Below are positions 1-10,784 of a DNA stretch of 64,000 nt, piece after piece. The stretch is taken from the NCBI RefSeq assembly GCF_050624435.1, contig NC_134539.1, positions 48,330,001-48,394,000 of the forward strand. Direction: 5' to 3'. A program made the position numbers and the translations under genes. The notes under the pieces were generated by a model that was not told the DNA's origin, ran no database searches, and saw only the letters and a list, made by a program, of their open reading frames with translations. How positions within the stretch are numbered: the first letter of the stretch is position 1; each line of letters starts with the position of its first letter. Source of the stretch: Tenrec ecaudatus. Lineage: Eukaryota > Chordata > Mammalia > Afrosoricida > Tenrecidae.

Positions 1-1515
1 GTCTTTTTTTGTGTGTGTAAATCATTTTATTGGGGGCTCATACAATTATTATCACAACCCATACATACATCCATTGTGTCAAGCACATATGTACATTTGT
101 TGCCATCATCATTCTCAAAACATTTGCCTTCTACTTAAGCCCTTAATATCAGCTGCTCATTTTCCCCCTCCCTCCCCACTTCCCCTACCTCATGAACCCT
201 TCATAATTCATAAATTATTATTATTTTGTCTTATGTTACACTGTCCAACGTCTCCCCCTGCCCTCTTCTCTGCTGTCCATCCTCCCAGGGAGGAGGCTAC
301 ACGTAGATTCTTGTAATTGGTTCCCCCTTTCTACCCCACATTCCCTCCACCCTCCAGACATCGCTACTCTCGCCACTGGTCCTGAAGGAGTCATCTGTCC
401 TGGATTCCCTGTATTTCCAGTTGCTATCTGTACCAATGTACATCCTCTGGTCTAGCCAGATTTGTAAGGGAGAATTGGGATCATGATAGTGGGGGTAGAG
501 GAAGCTTTAAGAAATAGAGGAAAGTTATGTTTCATTGTTGCTATCCTGCACCCTGACTGGCTCATCTCCTCCGCACAACTCTTCAGTAAGGGGTTTCCAG
601 TTGGCTAACGATGGGCTTTGAGTCTCCACTCTGCACTCACCCACTTTTACAATGATATGATTTTTTGTTCCTTTATGCTTGATACCTGATCCCTTCGACA
701 GCTCCTGGTCCCACAGGCTGGTGTGTTTCTTCCATGTGGGCTTTGTTTCTTCTGAACTACATGGCCACTTGTTTATCTTTGAGCCTTTAAAATCCCAGAT
801 GCTATATCTTTTGATAGCCGGGCACCATCAGCTTTCTTCACAACATTTGCTTATGCACACACACATATTTGTCTTCATTGATCGTATCAGGAAGGTGGGC
901 AACCACTGATATGATTTTTAGTTATTTGATGTCTGATAACTGGTCCCTTCTACACCTCGTGGTCAGAGAGGCTGGTGTGCTTCTTCCATGTGGGCTTTGA
1001 TGCTTCTCAGCTAGATGGCCACTTGTTTATCTTCAAGCTTTTAAGACCCCAGACACTATATCTTTTGATAACCGGGCACCGTCAGCTTTCTTCACCACGT
1101 TTGCTTATGCACACATTTTTCTTCAGCAGTCGTGTCGGGAAGGTGCACATCCTGGAATGCCAATTTAATAGAACAACGTGTTCTTGCATTCAGTAAGTAC
1201 TAGTGGAGGTCCAATGTCCATCCGCTGCCTTAATACTAAACCTATAAATATATGCACATAGATCTATTTCCCCACCCTCCTATATAAATATATATATGTG
1301 CATGCCAGTATTTAGACCTCTATAAATACCCTTTGTCACCTTGTTCTTTCCTCTATTTCCCTTTACTTTCCTCTTGTTCCACTATCATGCTCAGCCTTTA
1401 TTTGGGTTTCAGTAATTTCTCTCGGTTACTTTGCCCTTGCTGAATCCTTACCAGGCCTCTCACACCCACCTTGCCACTGATTTGGGGTCACTTGTTGTTC
1501 CCCTGTCCTTGACAC
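1..1515 (-). mobile_element. L1 3' UTR fragment (copy A), with duplicated internal module
   Basis: The reverse complement matches the 3' UTR of the full-length L1 at 11387-19384. It includes the polypurine segment (seen here as pyrimidine-rich DNA near 160-420), the conserved tail near 30-120 and the upstream part reaching about 1515. The left edge is cut by the window. Unlike the full-length copy it carries two tandem versions (653-906 and 907-1165) of one 254-bp module. No ORF2 remnant is present, so it is 5' truncated. Confidence 0.88.
653..1165 (-). repeat. Tandem duplication of a 254-bp module in the L1 3' UTR
   Basis: Two successive blocks begin with the same TGATATGA word at 653 and 907. 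They run in parallel through the 'GGCTGGTGTG...TTCTTCCATGTGGGC' stretch, the 'TTAAGACCCCAGA' word and the 'TATCTTTTGATA' word. The full-length copy at 11387 has one block only. The L1 at 41598 also begins a second block before it stops, so the duplication marks a subfamily. Confidence 0.85.
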
Positions 1516-1779
1516 TGCAGTCTTTAAGGCAGACAGACAGCTGACAGCTTTGCATTGTTTTCTCTCTATTCTTTTTCTGGCTATAAAATATGTTTTGTAT
1601 GAATTTATTACATAAACACAAATTTGTATAAATAAAGACAATATAATATTGAATCTAAAAGCCCCCACTAAGAGTGGTAATAATTGTTATCAATTCATTT
1701 CTAGTCACAGCTACTTTAAGAACTAAGATTATTATCATACGGGGAGATGATTTTATATCCTACTTCTTTCACTTAAATG
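1516..1779. other. AT-rich single-copy stretch
   Basis: Short AT-rich stretch between an L1 tail and an LTR. No repeat family or coding signal was recognised. Confidence 0.4.
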
Positions 1780-2405
1780 TGATGTTAGGTTTTATGTCAA
1801 GTTCTGAGCCAGGATTCTCTGTGGTTTGGCAGTTAAGGCATAGTAATTCCCATGATGTGACCTAACACAATATAATCAACTAAATAATGGGATCAGCCAA
1901 GCAGTTGTAAGAAGATTAGAATGGACTGCAACCCCTTTGTTCAGGTCACAGCCTGATGCAACTGAAAGGAAGTTACTTTGGCGGTGTGACCTAGGTATAT
2001 ATAAGTGGATGCTGTGGGAAAGCTTGCTTGCCTTTGTGCTAGGAATATCTCCTACATCTAGCTCATTGGCCTCTTGAGCTTTGGATTTGAGACAATGACC
2101 TGCCATATGGTCCACCTATCCTGAGAGTCTTCAGTAGGCTGCCATCTGACTTGCCAAACTTGGTCTCATTCATTTCCATAGTCATTCTCCTGTCACCTAC
2201 CAACCAGGTTCATCAGTCCCTGCAACTATATGAGTCAATTGAAGACTCTAGCCTAACCTTTAACCCATGGACTTGGAACCTGCCTGGATTTGGACTTGAT
2301 CACTTCTAATATGTGTGAACCATTTTCTTGATCTAAATGTTTTTTTATATATTTATATAGAAGCATTACTGGTTTTGCTTCCCTATAGTACCCAGGCTAA
2401 TGCAC
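1780..2405 (+). mobile_element. Solo LTR, family A (ERVL/MaLR-like), diverged
   Basis: Shares its head (TGTTAGGT...TGTCAA...), the body with the 'GACTTGGA' word, and a tail ending in GGCTAATGCAC with the elements at 25318-25917 and 29918-30563. TG...CA-type ends and a length near 600 bp suggest an LTR. No internal retroviral sequence is attached, so it is solo. The family name is an inference from structure. Confidence 0.6.
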
Positions 2406-2965
2406 TTCATGTAAGTTTCCCCTGAGCCATTACATATTTCCATAATGTATTACAGTTGTAATTGTAGGTATAGTCCATGGGAATTTTAATAATAGAATAA
2501 AGGAGAGTAAATTAATATAGAGCCTACATGCTAACATGTTCATTGTGCAAATGACACCCAAAATCAGCATCCCAGATGAAGGTATGCTTGAGAAACTCTT
2601 GGAAACCAAAATTATGATATCAAAGCACATGAATAAAAAACAAACAAATGAAAACATCTGCCCTAAACATTAGGGAATATAGGTAAGCTGGTTAGGGATA
2701 AAAATAATCTATAGAGATTTCCTGGAATAATGATACACAGAGGGAGGGAAACTTTTATAAACATAATGGCTACGTAATTGTTCAATCAAACTGGGACATG
2801 ATTGATCATTACACTGGGACAACAAATGTAAATTAGGATATATCCCCAGGGAAGCCGAGACAACTAGTTGTCTAATTTATGGGTTTTTTTAATACTCAAT
2901 CAAGAAGATATGAGGGTGAGAGTGATATAAAAAATATGATAGTAAAGGCAATTCCGTGCTTTAAT
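2406..2965. other. Unassigned AT-rich stretch
   Basis: No gene, SINE, LINE or LTR signature recognised. It could be decayed repeat too old to identify by eye. Confidence 0.35.
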
Positions 2966-2969
2966 CCTC

Positions 2970-3135
2970 GAGCATAAGCCTTAAAATGGCTGAATGGGTT
3001 ATGCATTGGCCTGCTAATCACAAGACTGAGGATTTGTGTTTCCATAAAGATTTATTGCCTCAGAAACCCACACGAGCAGTTCTATCCTGTCTTATAGGGT
3101 CTCTATGAGTCAGCGTCAACTCGAGGACAGGGAAT
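2970..3135 (+). mobile_element. AfroSINE (tRNA-derived SINE)
   Basis: Reads through the SINE in order: a decayed tRNA-like head (GTTATGCATTGGCCTGCTAA), the middle AAGATTTA...CTCAGAAACCCAC, then TCTATCCTGTCTTATAGGGT and the 3' GAGTCAGCGTCAACTCGA tail. The middle part of the tRNA-related region is deleted. Confidence 0.88.
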
Positions 3136-3599
3136 AAGTAAGTATCCCTCTATACCAATGCCAAAACACAAACAGAAAGAGTCAAAATCAACTTTACCAA
3201 GACACTGCAAAAGCCAAGAGTTTATAACAGCCAAGCAGATGTTGACTCGAGGGAGAAAAATACTTAAAAATGAATAGCATTTCTGGTCTTTGTCCACAGA
3301 GGATGCCAATCAAATCTTATTCACCAATAATTGTATTAGTTTGTTCTAACCAGTCTAGGACTACCTGAAGCACTGATACAAGGTGACTGTAATGAGTATC
3401 TTGGAACTAACACAGAATAAAAGAGGAACGAGTACTGCTTGAACGTTTTAAGGCAAACAATCAACTCGTAATTAATCACCCACAACAAAGGAGCAAAATT
3501 GAGACATACCATAGACTACCTAAAGCGTGGGGAGAAAATCTAAGGAGAGAATTTCTTTGAAATATTAGGACACTCAAAAGCAAACATGTATACGGATGA
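3136..3599. other. Unassigned stretch ahead of an old LINE
   Basis: No clear family assignment. It may be the 5' part of the HAL1/L1 relic that follows, but the match is too weak to claim. Confidence 0.3.
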
Positions 3600-3892
3600 T
3601 TTTAGAAAGCAACACCACAGCCACAGAAAGAAACATTCTCAGAAAATACCTGGAAAACCTCTAAGCTTTCACCGTGAGCTGATTTCTAGGCTAAACACAA
3701 GTATGACTGTTGAAGGCATAGAGCTAATATGCAAATGTAAGAAGAGTTGGTTCTTTTTTTCCTTATTGTTGCTTCTACTGTTTCATTTGTTTTTATCTCC
3801 CATATACATAGAAATATGTGTCAAAGCAATAGGCTGAACAGAAATAAAGGAACAGGCTTTTCAGTGACTACACAATGAGAGCATAGTGTTTC

Positions 3893-3919
3893 CACACACA
3901 CACACACGCACACACAAAA
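3893..3919. repeat. (CA)n microsatellite
   Basis: Run of CA dinucleotides with one G interruption, followed by a short A run. Confidence 0.9.
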
Positions 3920-4650
3920 AAAACTCTGGAAAAGTCACTAAACCAATGGACTGCTTCAAAAAACAAATGAGCAAATGAAAGAATAAACTCCAGGGGGGGA
4001 AAAGAGAAAATACTTTCTAAAGTTATAATATTTTAATAACTAAATGACTAGTTTGGGGCAACAACAACAACAAATAAAAAGGCACACAAAGTATGGATCA
4101 TGTAAAGCAGCAAAATAAAGCAACAAAAACCATCCTTGAGAAAACTCAGACATTGGACTGACAAGACAAATACTTTAAAGCTCTCTTAAATGTCTTCAAA
4201 TAGCTTAAATGTCCTCAAACAACAAACTAAAGAAAACAGGGAGAATAAGGTATGAACCAAATGAGAATATCAATTTTACAAATTGTATAATGTTTGATTA
4301 TGCAAATAAACCAAACATTCTGAAGCCTTAAAGTACAACAACTGAAATTTTGAAGATTTAACCTGAGGAGATTAACAGTTTCGATCTGGTAGAAGAAATA
4401 ATCAGCGAGCTTGAGGACAGGACTCTTGAGATTATCCAGTATAAGTAGAAGGTATTTAAAAAAAATAAGAAAACTACAGCTTGAGAAGAGATAGTAAAGG
4501 AGGAATAAAGAATATTTGAAGGAATAATGGCTGACAACTTGTCATATTAGACAAAAGTTATGAATCGCGCATCCAAGAAACTTAACAAAGCCAAAGGAGA
4601 TCTACACCAAGCCACATTGTAGTAACCTCTTAGAGAATCTGAAAGCTAAA

Positions 4651-4698
4651 TAAATAGATAAATAGAAAGATAGATAGATAGATTGATAGATAGATAGT
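4651..4698. repeat. (GATA/AATA)n microsatellite
   Basis: Imperfect tetranucleotide tract inside the HAL1 relic, at the position where the ORF1 reading would continue. Confidence 0.9.
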
Positions 4699-5330
4699 GA
4701 ATCATCACATGCAAGGAATCCTTAATAACATTGAATAAGATTTAGTTTAAATTTTCCTCAGAAGTCATGGAGACCACAGGCAATGTGATGCTGTATTTAA
4801 AGTCCTGAGAAAAAATATCAGTCAATGAAGAATCCATAGCCAGCAAAATTGTCCTACAAAAATTAAGGCAAATTTATTACAGTCCCAAATAAACAAAATC
4901 AGAGAACATTCACTATCATAATGCCTTCTCTAGAAAAACTTTTTAAAAATGTCTTTCAGGTTGAATGGAAGACACCACTAGTCAGTAACCTTCAAACTGC
5001 ATGAAAAAAAATCAATCTCCAGTAGCGGTAATTCCTTGCATAAATATAACCATCAATTTTATGACATCTCCTGTTGTAAATCTACTAGTCATGTCCTATG
5101 TGACTTAAAAGATAAGTGCACACATAGTACTTATAACTATGTAGTGTATACAAAATATATAAGATGTAGTTTGTAACAAAAATAATATAAAGGGGAAAGA
5201 GGAGCGGTAGAGGAATCGAGTGTTTGTGTGTTATTGAAGATAAATTTGTACCCATTTAAAATAAATTGCTATAAATATAGGATATTAATTGTAACCCCAA
5301 TTGTAATCACATGACAATTATGATCAAGTA

Positions 5331-6014
5331 GGCACTGATTAGTTTATGTATTCAGTGGAGGCTGCCTATCACTTTAGAAATATTCATGCTATATTATTCC
5401 CAGGAGCACTGCTTCCATTCTTGTGTTCATTCCATGGCACACCAGGATTCCAGAGTCACCAAGGAATTGGAAAAACCTTGACTAAGATTATGCCTCTCAA
5501 TGTAGTATTTTATACCATTACCAATTCCTCTCTCTCATTTGAAAGTAATTCCAAAATCTCTATTGAGTTTTGTCAGTTCTTAGCTACTCCAGTTCCATTA
5601 GCTATAGTAAAATTCCAACAGTTCTACCAAATCTATGACAAATGTTGCCTTTTGGCTGAAAGTTAATAATTGCCTCTATAAAACAGAGGTGAAGAATGAG
5701 AAAAAGATACATACTAAGCAATACACACACACTTAGAGCTCAAAAATTTTTAATGGCAAAGATTAACTTCATTAGGTACATATAGAACAATTTCTTGAGC
5801 ACTTTTTACAAAATAGTATAAGTCAATAATATTATCTTTGCATTGTCATATTAAATATTTATTAAAAGAGAAGCTATTCATTTTCTCTGTTTTTTTTTAA
5901 AGCAGAGTTGATATGTATTAGTCTGTGTATCACATGAATCCTCAGAAATAATTCACCACACAAGTTCTTGAACAATTTGGGGGAGATGAAGTTACATTAC
6001 ACAGTTATAAACTG
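5331..6014. other. Single-copy AT-rich stretch
   Basis: Contains a 106-codon open frame (5346-5666) with no recognisable domain. Otherwise no features were identified. Confidence 0.4.
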
Positions 6015-6562
6015 CGTGGGGTGCAGTACAGCACCGATGAAACATACACCATTCCTCTAGTTATTCAACACTCCTCCCCACACACTATCATGACCTCAGT
6101 TCTATCTTACAAACCTGGCTAGACCAGAGCATGTATACTGGTACAGATAAGAGCTCTCAACACCCAGAATTCAAGACAGATAAAACCCTCAGGGCCAATA
6201 ATGAGAATAGCAATACTCTTCCCATTAGGGTAGGGGAAATGTAGGGGGGAAAGGGGGAGGAAGAGGGATTCGATTGCAATGATTGATGTACAACCCCCAC
6301 CCTCACCTCGGGGGGGACAAACAACAGAAACATGGATGAAGGGAGACAGTGGATGGTGTAAAATAAAAATAAATTTAAATTATCAAGGGTTCATGAGAGT
6401 GGGAGGGTGGGGGCAAAAGGGGAAAATAGAGAAGCTGATACCAAGGGCTCAAGTGGTTTTAGAAATGATGATGGCAACAAATGTACAAAAGTTTTTCATA
6501 CAACTGATGTACGGATTGTTTTATGAGCCGCCCCATAAAATAAGATAAAATAAAAATAAAAC
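6015..6562 (+). mobile_element. L1 3' end (copy B)
   Basis: Matches the last 550 bp of the full-length L1 3' UTR: the 'TATCATGACCTCA' and 'CTAGACCAGA' words, the polypurine run near 6230-6270, then the terminal segment up to an A-rich tail at 6540-6562. Short AAACTGC words occur on both sides (near 6010 and 6558) and may be the target-site duplication. Confidence 0.85.
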
Positions 6563-6789
6563 TGCTGAAATTTTTCATTAGTGTTGGAATATTCTTTGAG
6601 CATTCATTACATTTTTAAAGTACTGGCCAGATTCAGATTGTATGGAAACTATGTTCTCACCCAAAACGTTTGCTAACTACAATTATCATAGTACACTGTG
6701 TCCATGAAAATTATGGTAGAGAGATCATCCTTAATATCGAGACTGGACTACTTATTTGGTGATACTGAAAGAGCATGACAAATATAAGG
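6563..6789. other. Unassigned stretch
   Basis: AT-rich, no recognised repeat or coding signature. Confidence 0.35.
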
Positions 6790-7015
6790 AGCCTAGACTT
6801 TGAAGACAGATAGATCTGAGGTTAACAATCTATAGTCAAGATTCTGTAAGTCCCTGGCGCCCTAGACAGCTCATTATCTACACAATAGAAACACTTCCTT
6901 TCATCCTCAGGGATACTGTTCTAAATTGAAAATAGTCTGTAAAAGGTCATGAGATGCTTCAGAACAATACTGAAGTATAAACTCATCCTCAATGAGTCAC
7001 AGCTCATTTATTCTT
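6790..7015 (-). mobile_element. MIR SINE (old)
   Basis: Follows the reverse complement of MIR: 'GACTTTGAAGACAGATAGAT', the degraded 'TCATTATCTACACAATAGAA' core and a trailing AATGAG...CA part. Strong divergence is expected for MIR. Confidence 0.55.
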
Positions 7016-7584
7016 GTTGCAGAAATAAATAAGATGTAAGTATAAATGTGATAGAGTTTACAGAGAAGGTCAAGTGCATACTGAGCTTAATAGAGGAACA
7101 TGTACAGGAAGTGTTCAGTGTTTGCCACATAGCTTAGAAATTCTGAGTACTGTTCATTTTTAAAGTTATGTATACAATATTTTAAACTTAGTGATTTTGA
7201 TACTTTTGATTTTGCATCAAGGAAAAATAAATTTCATGATTTGAGTACTTATGCTCCTTGAAATTCCAAAATGGATTTTAGAAGGCTTAAAGTGAACTAA
7301 AGGGAATGATTAAGTCAAAGCACTCTGAAGATATGGAAAATATCCGTAATTATGAGAGAAAAGTATATTTAGAAAACATTTCAATTGAACAAAAATCTAG
7401 ATATTTCCACCAAAGACAAAGTAATATAAGATTTTTGTGTAAAATGCTATCTGGTTAGCAACTTCTGCCACAACCTGAAAACACACAAAGACTTGGCTAG
7501 AGAGTCAGAAAATTATGAACCTGGCAAATAAGCATTGCAATATAGATACATGGAATGTCCAAGACTGAAATGCTAATAGATGTG
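7016..7584. other. Single-copy AT-rich stretch
   Basis: No ORF over 60 codons and no repeat family recognised. Confidence 0.4.
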
Positions 7585-7772
7585 TAGTCGGTGATGTTTT
7601 GAACTGGTAACTGGGAGGTCAGCAGTTTGGATCCATCAGCAGCTCTGAGGGTGAAAAATAAGGCTGGCTTCTCCAACTAAGATTTACAGACTCGGGGACT
7701 CAAGGGGAGCATTCTACTCTGTCCTACAGCGTAGCTGTAAGTCAGAATGGATTTTATGGCAGGGGGGGTTTG
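7585..7772 (+). mobile_element. AfroSINE
   Basis: Shows GAGGTCAGCAGTTTGGATCC (box B-like region), AAGATTTACAGACTCGG, ATTCTACTCTGTCCTACAGC and a tail GTAAGTCAGAATGGATT followed by a G run. Confidence 0.9.
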
Positions 7773-8154
7773 TTTTTCTTAAAGGCCAATGGGTTTGAAT
7801 TGAGAAAAAAGAATTGGAGCATCCGCAAGCATGATTATGCAAAAACCGAAGGGATCTGCTGAGTTGAAAGAAGCCGGTAGAGACATTGCATTTCTCTCCC
7901 ACTTCATTGTTCTGGCTCAGTACTTAGAGAAGTTAATAGCAAAGGCAGAAACGGGAAGGACTTTGACAGGAATGCTTGGTGCAAACTGTGATATTACATG
8001 CGGTCTTCAATTCAGAGTCCATTAATGTACCCAAAACATACAGGAAAGATGGTAGGGTTTTAGCTAAGTGGTACCCCAGGAGCTAGTGCAGATTTGAGGA
8101 AATGCACTCACTTAAATGACAAACCTATATCTGAGCAAGACCTCCCATTTTTGA
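7773..8154. other. Unassigned stretch
   Basis: Two overlapping antisense frames of about 60 codons only. No recognised family. Confidence 0.35.
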
Positions 8155-8465
8155 AAAACAAATATTGTTGACATTGTTAGGTGCTGTCCAGTCGGTTCTG
8201 ACTCACAGTGACCCTATGCACAGCAGAAGGGGACACTACCTGGTCCTGGGCCCTTCTCATGATTGTTATGTTTGAGGAAATTGTTGAAGGCACTGGACTG
8301 TCAATCTCATTGAAGGTCTTCCTCTTTTTTGCTGACCCACCATTTTAGCAAGGAGCTGTCCTTTACCAGGGACTGGTCTCTCTTGATAGCATGTCCAAAG
8401 TACATGAGCATATGTCTCATCATCCTATCTTCTAAGGAATATTCTGGCAGTTCTTCCAACATAAT
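8155..8465 (-). mobile_element. RTE (BovB-like) LINE, 3' part of a 5'-inverted insertion
   Basis: Begins with the reverse-complemented RTE terminus (TTGTTAGGTGCTGTCCAGTC, then TTCTGACTCACAGTGACCC) and runs inward through 'CCAGGGACTGGTCTCTCTTG' and 'AGCATGTCCAAAGTACATGA'. At about 8465 the sense reverses abruptly to plus-strand RTE coding sequence. I infer one insertion with twin-priming inversion, completed by 8466-8766 and 9303-9625. Confidence 0.85.
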
Positions 8466-8766
8466 TGTCTGGTCAGCATTCAAACATGTCAAGAGATGGC
8501 ATAAGACTAAGAACCAATGATGCTGCATTAGAGGCATTACCAAAAATCAAAGCTCCAGGATTGATGGACTACCAAATGAAATATTTCCACAAGCTAATCA
8601 ACATTGGAGGCAATCACTTGTCTATGGAAAGAAATTTGGAAGTTGGCTACCTGATCAACACAGTGTGAGAGATTCATATTAGTGCCAGTTCCAAAGAAAA
8701 GTGACCCAAAAGAATGTGGAAATAATTGAGTGGTATCATTTATATCACACACAAGTGACATATTAA
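8466..8766 (+). mobile_element. RTE LINE, inverted 5' part (reverse transcriptase region)
   Basis: Sense-strand RTE ORF text: 'AAAATCAAAGCTCCAGGATT' (the KAPG-type reverse transcriptase motif in decayed form), 'AAGAAATTTGGAAG', then the region ending in a decayed ISLISHAS-like motif near 8755. Stop codons and frameshifts make it non-coding. It continues after an interruption at 9303. Confidence 0.8.
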
Positions 8767-9302
8767 TATCACCTGCATTGACATATACATGCCATACAAT
8801 TCAAAGGTTTAATCATGTTAAAGAGTTGAGCCATCATCACCATAATCAATTTTAGGGCATTTTCTTATCCTTGTTCTCCCCATTTCCCTCCAACCTCCCC
8901 TGCCATAACCCTAAAAACACTACTAATCCCATTACTATCGCTATAGTTTTACCTAGCCTGAATTTCAATTAAAGAAAAACATTGGGGTGTCAGGTTGGGG
9001 GAGGGAGGGGGGAACAAAGGAGTAGATATCAAAGGGCTCAAGAAGAAAGACCATATTTAGAAATTGTTGACACCAACAATTGTGCTTGTCCACTAATGTA
9101 ATGGATGTATGGATTGTTATAATATATGCAAGAGCCCCAATAAAATGATTAAATAAAAAAAGAAAAACATACCCAAAAAAGCAACAATAAAATAAAACAG
9201 AAAAAAACCTCAATCAAAAAGAAAACTGAAAATAATAAAAACAGACCAAATTTAAAATTAGTCAAAAGGAAGAATAGATAATAAGCTATTAACTACTTTG
9301 GC
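8767..9302 (-). mobile_element. Older L1 3' end inserted into the RTE
   Basis: Pyrimidine-rich sequence with words typical of an older afrotherian L1 tail in reverse orientation ('CCATAACCCTAAAAACACTA', 'TACTAATCCCATTACTATCG', then an A/C-rich stretch from 9166 to 9240). It splits the RTE, whose sequence resumes exactly where it left off at 9303. A younger L1 tail (8987-9165) is nested within it. Confidence 0.6.
8987..9165 (+). mobile_element. L1 3' end (copy C), nested
   Basis: Last ~180 bp of the young L1 family: 'ATATCAAAGGGCTCAAG', 'AATGGATGTATGGATTGTTA', 'AGCCCCAATAAAATGATTA' and an A tail. The words AAAGAAAAACAT before (8974-8986) and AAAAGAAAAACAT after the tail form a direct repeat, read as the target-site duplication. 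Confidence 0.85.
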
Positions 9303-9625
9303 ATTAATCCAGCAAGTAAAATTTTGCTGGAGAAAATTCAACAACAATTGCAGCCATATATTGACAGGGAACCACCAGAAATTCAAGCTGGATTCAGAAG
9401 AGGATATCATTGTTTATATTAGATGGATTTAGACTGAAATCAGAAAATTCCAGAAAGATACTTGCTTTTCTTTTATTGACTGTACAAAGGCATTAAACTG
9501 TGTGTATCATAACAAAATATGGATAATATTGAGAAGAATGGAATTCCAAAACAGTTCATGGTGCTCATGCAGAAGCTATACGTGGACCAAGGAATAGTTA
9601 TTTAAACAGCATAAGGACATTCTGC
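9303..9625 (+). mobile_element. RTE LINE, inverted 5' part continued
   Basis: Resumes at 'GCAAGTAAAATTTTGCTGGA' and runs through 'GAAATTCAAGCTGGATTCAG', 'TTTTATTGACTGTACAAAGG' (relic of the FIDYAKAF-type catalytic block) to about 9625. Many substitutions and a short deletion near 9405 remove part of the motif block. Confidence 0.85.
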
Positions 9626-9639
9626 CTGATTTCACGCAC

Positions 9640-9834
9640 TCATTACCATTAAGTCAGTTCTGATTCCTACTGATACTATACGACAGCGTAGACTTGCCCC
9701 TGTAGGTTTCTGAAACTGTAGTCTTTCTCAGGAGTAGAAAGCCTCATCTTTCTTCTGCAGCACAGCTAGTGGTTTCCAACTGCTGACCTTGAAGTTAGTA
9801 TCCCAATGAATAATCACTATGCTACCAAGACACC
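9640..9834 (-). mobile_element. AfroSINE
   Basis: Reverse-complement order: tail (AAGTCAGTTCTGATTCCTAC), ACGACAGCGTAGACTTGCCC, GTAGAAAGCCTCATCTTTCT, then CAACTGCTGACCTTGAAGTT and the decayed head ACTATGCTACCAAGACACC. Full length. Confidence 0.92.
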
Positions 9835-9837
9835 TCC

Positions 9838-10690
9838 AATGTTGTTTTTGTTAGATGACATGGAGTCAAGTCAGACTCATAGTAACCCTGAGTACAACAG
9901 AACACTGCTGGGTCCTGCCCCATCCTCACAATTGTTCTTATGTCTCAGCTTATTGTTGCAACCACTGTGTCAGTTCATCTTATAAAGGGCCTTCCTCCTT
10001 TTCACTGCCCCTATATTTTACCAAGCATCATGTCCTTCTCCAGGAACTGGTTTGTCCTGACAACATGTCCAAAGGAAGTGAGACAAAGTCTCACTATCCT
10101 TCCCTCTAATGAGCACGCTGGGCTCACTTCTTCCAAGACCAACTGGTTGGTTCTTTTGGCATTCCATGGCACTTGCAACATTTTCTGCCAGCCCTATAAT
10201 TCAAATGCACTGATTCTTTTTCAGTGTTCCTTATTCAATATCCAACTTTCACATGCGTATGAGGCAATGGAGAATACCATGGTTTGGGTCAGGCACACTT
10301 GAGTCCTTGCTTTTCAACATGCTGAAGAGGTTTTGTGCAGAATTATCCAGCATGCGAAGAGTCATTCAATCTCTTGACCACTGCTTCATGGAGCATTGAT
10401 TGTGAATCCAAGCAAGACAAAATCCTTCACAGCGTCAATCTTTTCTCCATTTATCATTATGTTACCTATTAGTCCAGCTATAATGATTTTGTTTTCTTTA
10501 CAGTGAACTGTAATACATAATGAAGGCTGCAATCCTTGATCTTCTTCAGCAAGTGCTTCAAGTCCTCCTCACTTCGAGCAAACAAGATTGTGCCATATGC
10601 ATATCGTGGGTTGTTAATAAACCTTCTTCCAAACCTTGTGCCATATTCTTCTTCATATAATTCAGCTTTTCTAATTATTTGTCAGCTCCT
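9838..10690 (-). mobile_element. RTE (BovB-like) LINE, 3' end and ORF C-terminal part
   Basis: Starts with the reversed RTE terminus and extends about 850 bp into the reverse transcriptase C-terminal region: 'AACATGTCCAAAGGAAGTGA', 'CGTATGAGGCAATGGAGAAT', 'TTGACCACTGCTTCATGGAG' (thumb region), up to 'TTCTTCTTCATATAATTCAG'. It is a different insertion from the one at 8155 and is 5' truncated. Confidence 0.88.
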
Positions 10691-10784
10691 CCCATACCCA
10701 CCCCTTATCACTCTAATTAAACTGTATTCATCTTCATAGCACTTAACACCACAAATTGATGTTATCTCCTCCAGGGTATGACCA

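Larger units (their letters stand above)
3600..5330 (+). mobile_element. Ancient HAL1/L1 relic (ORF1 region and 3' UTR)
   Basis: From about 4330 the text follows mammalian HAL1/L1 ORF1: coiled-coil codons around 4370-4450 (GAAATAATCAGCGAGCTTGA), then 'CAAAGCCAAAGGAGATCTAC' near 4590. The ORF1 C-terminal segment runs from 4700 to 4990. A characteristic 3' UTR follows (ATTGAAGATAAATTTGTACC near 5235). A GATA microsatellite interrupts it at 4651. All frames are broken. This is much older than the other L1s here and predates Afrotheria by family. Confidence 0.7.

Noticed and set aside
2960-2985. Second copy of the ORF1 MITE suggested by CTCGAGCATAAGCC
   Set aside because: The similarity does not extend beyond about 15 bp and there is no second inverted end.
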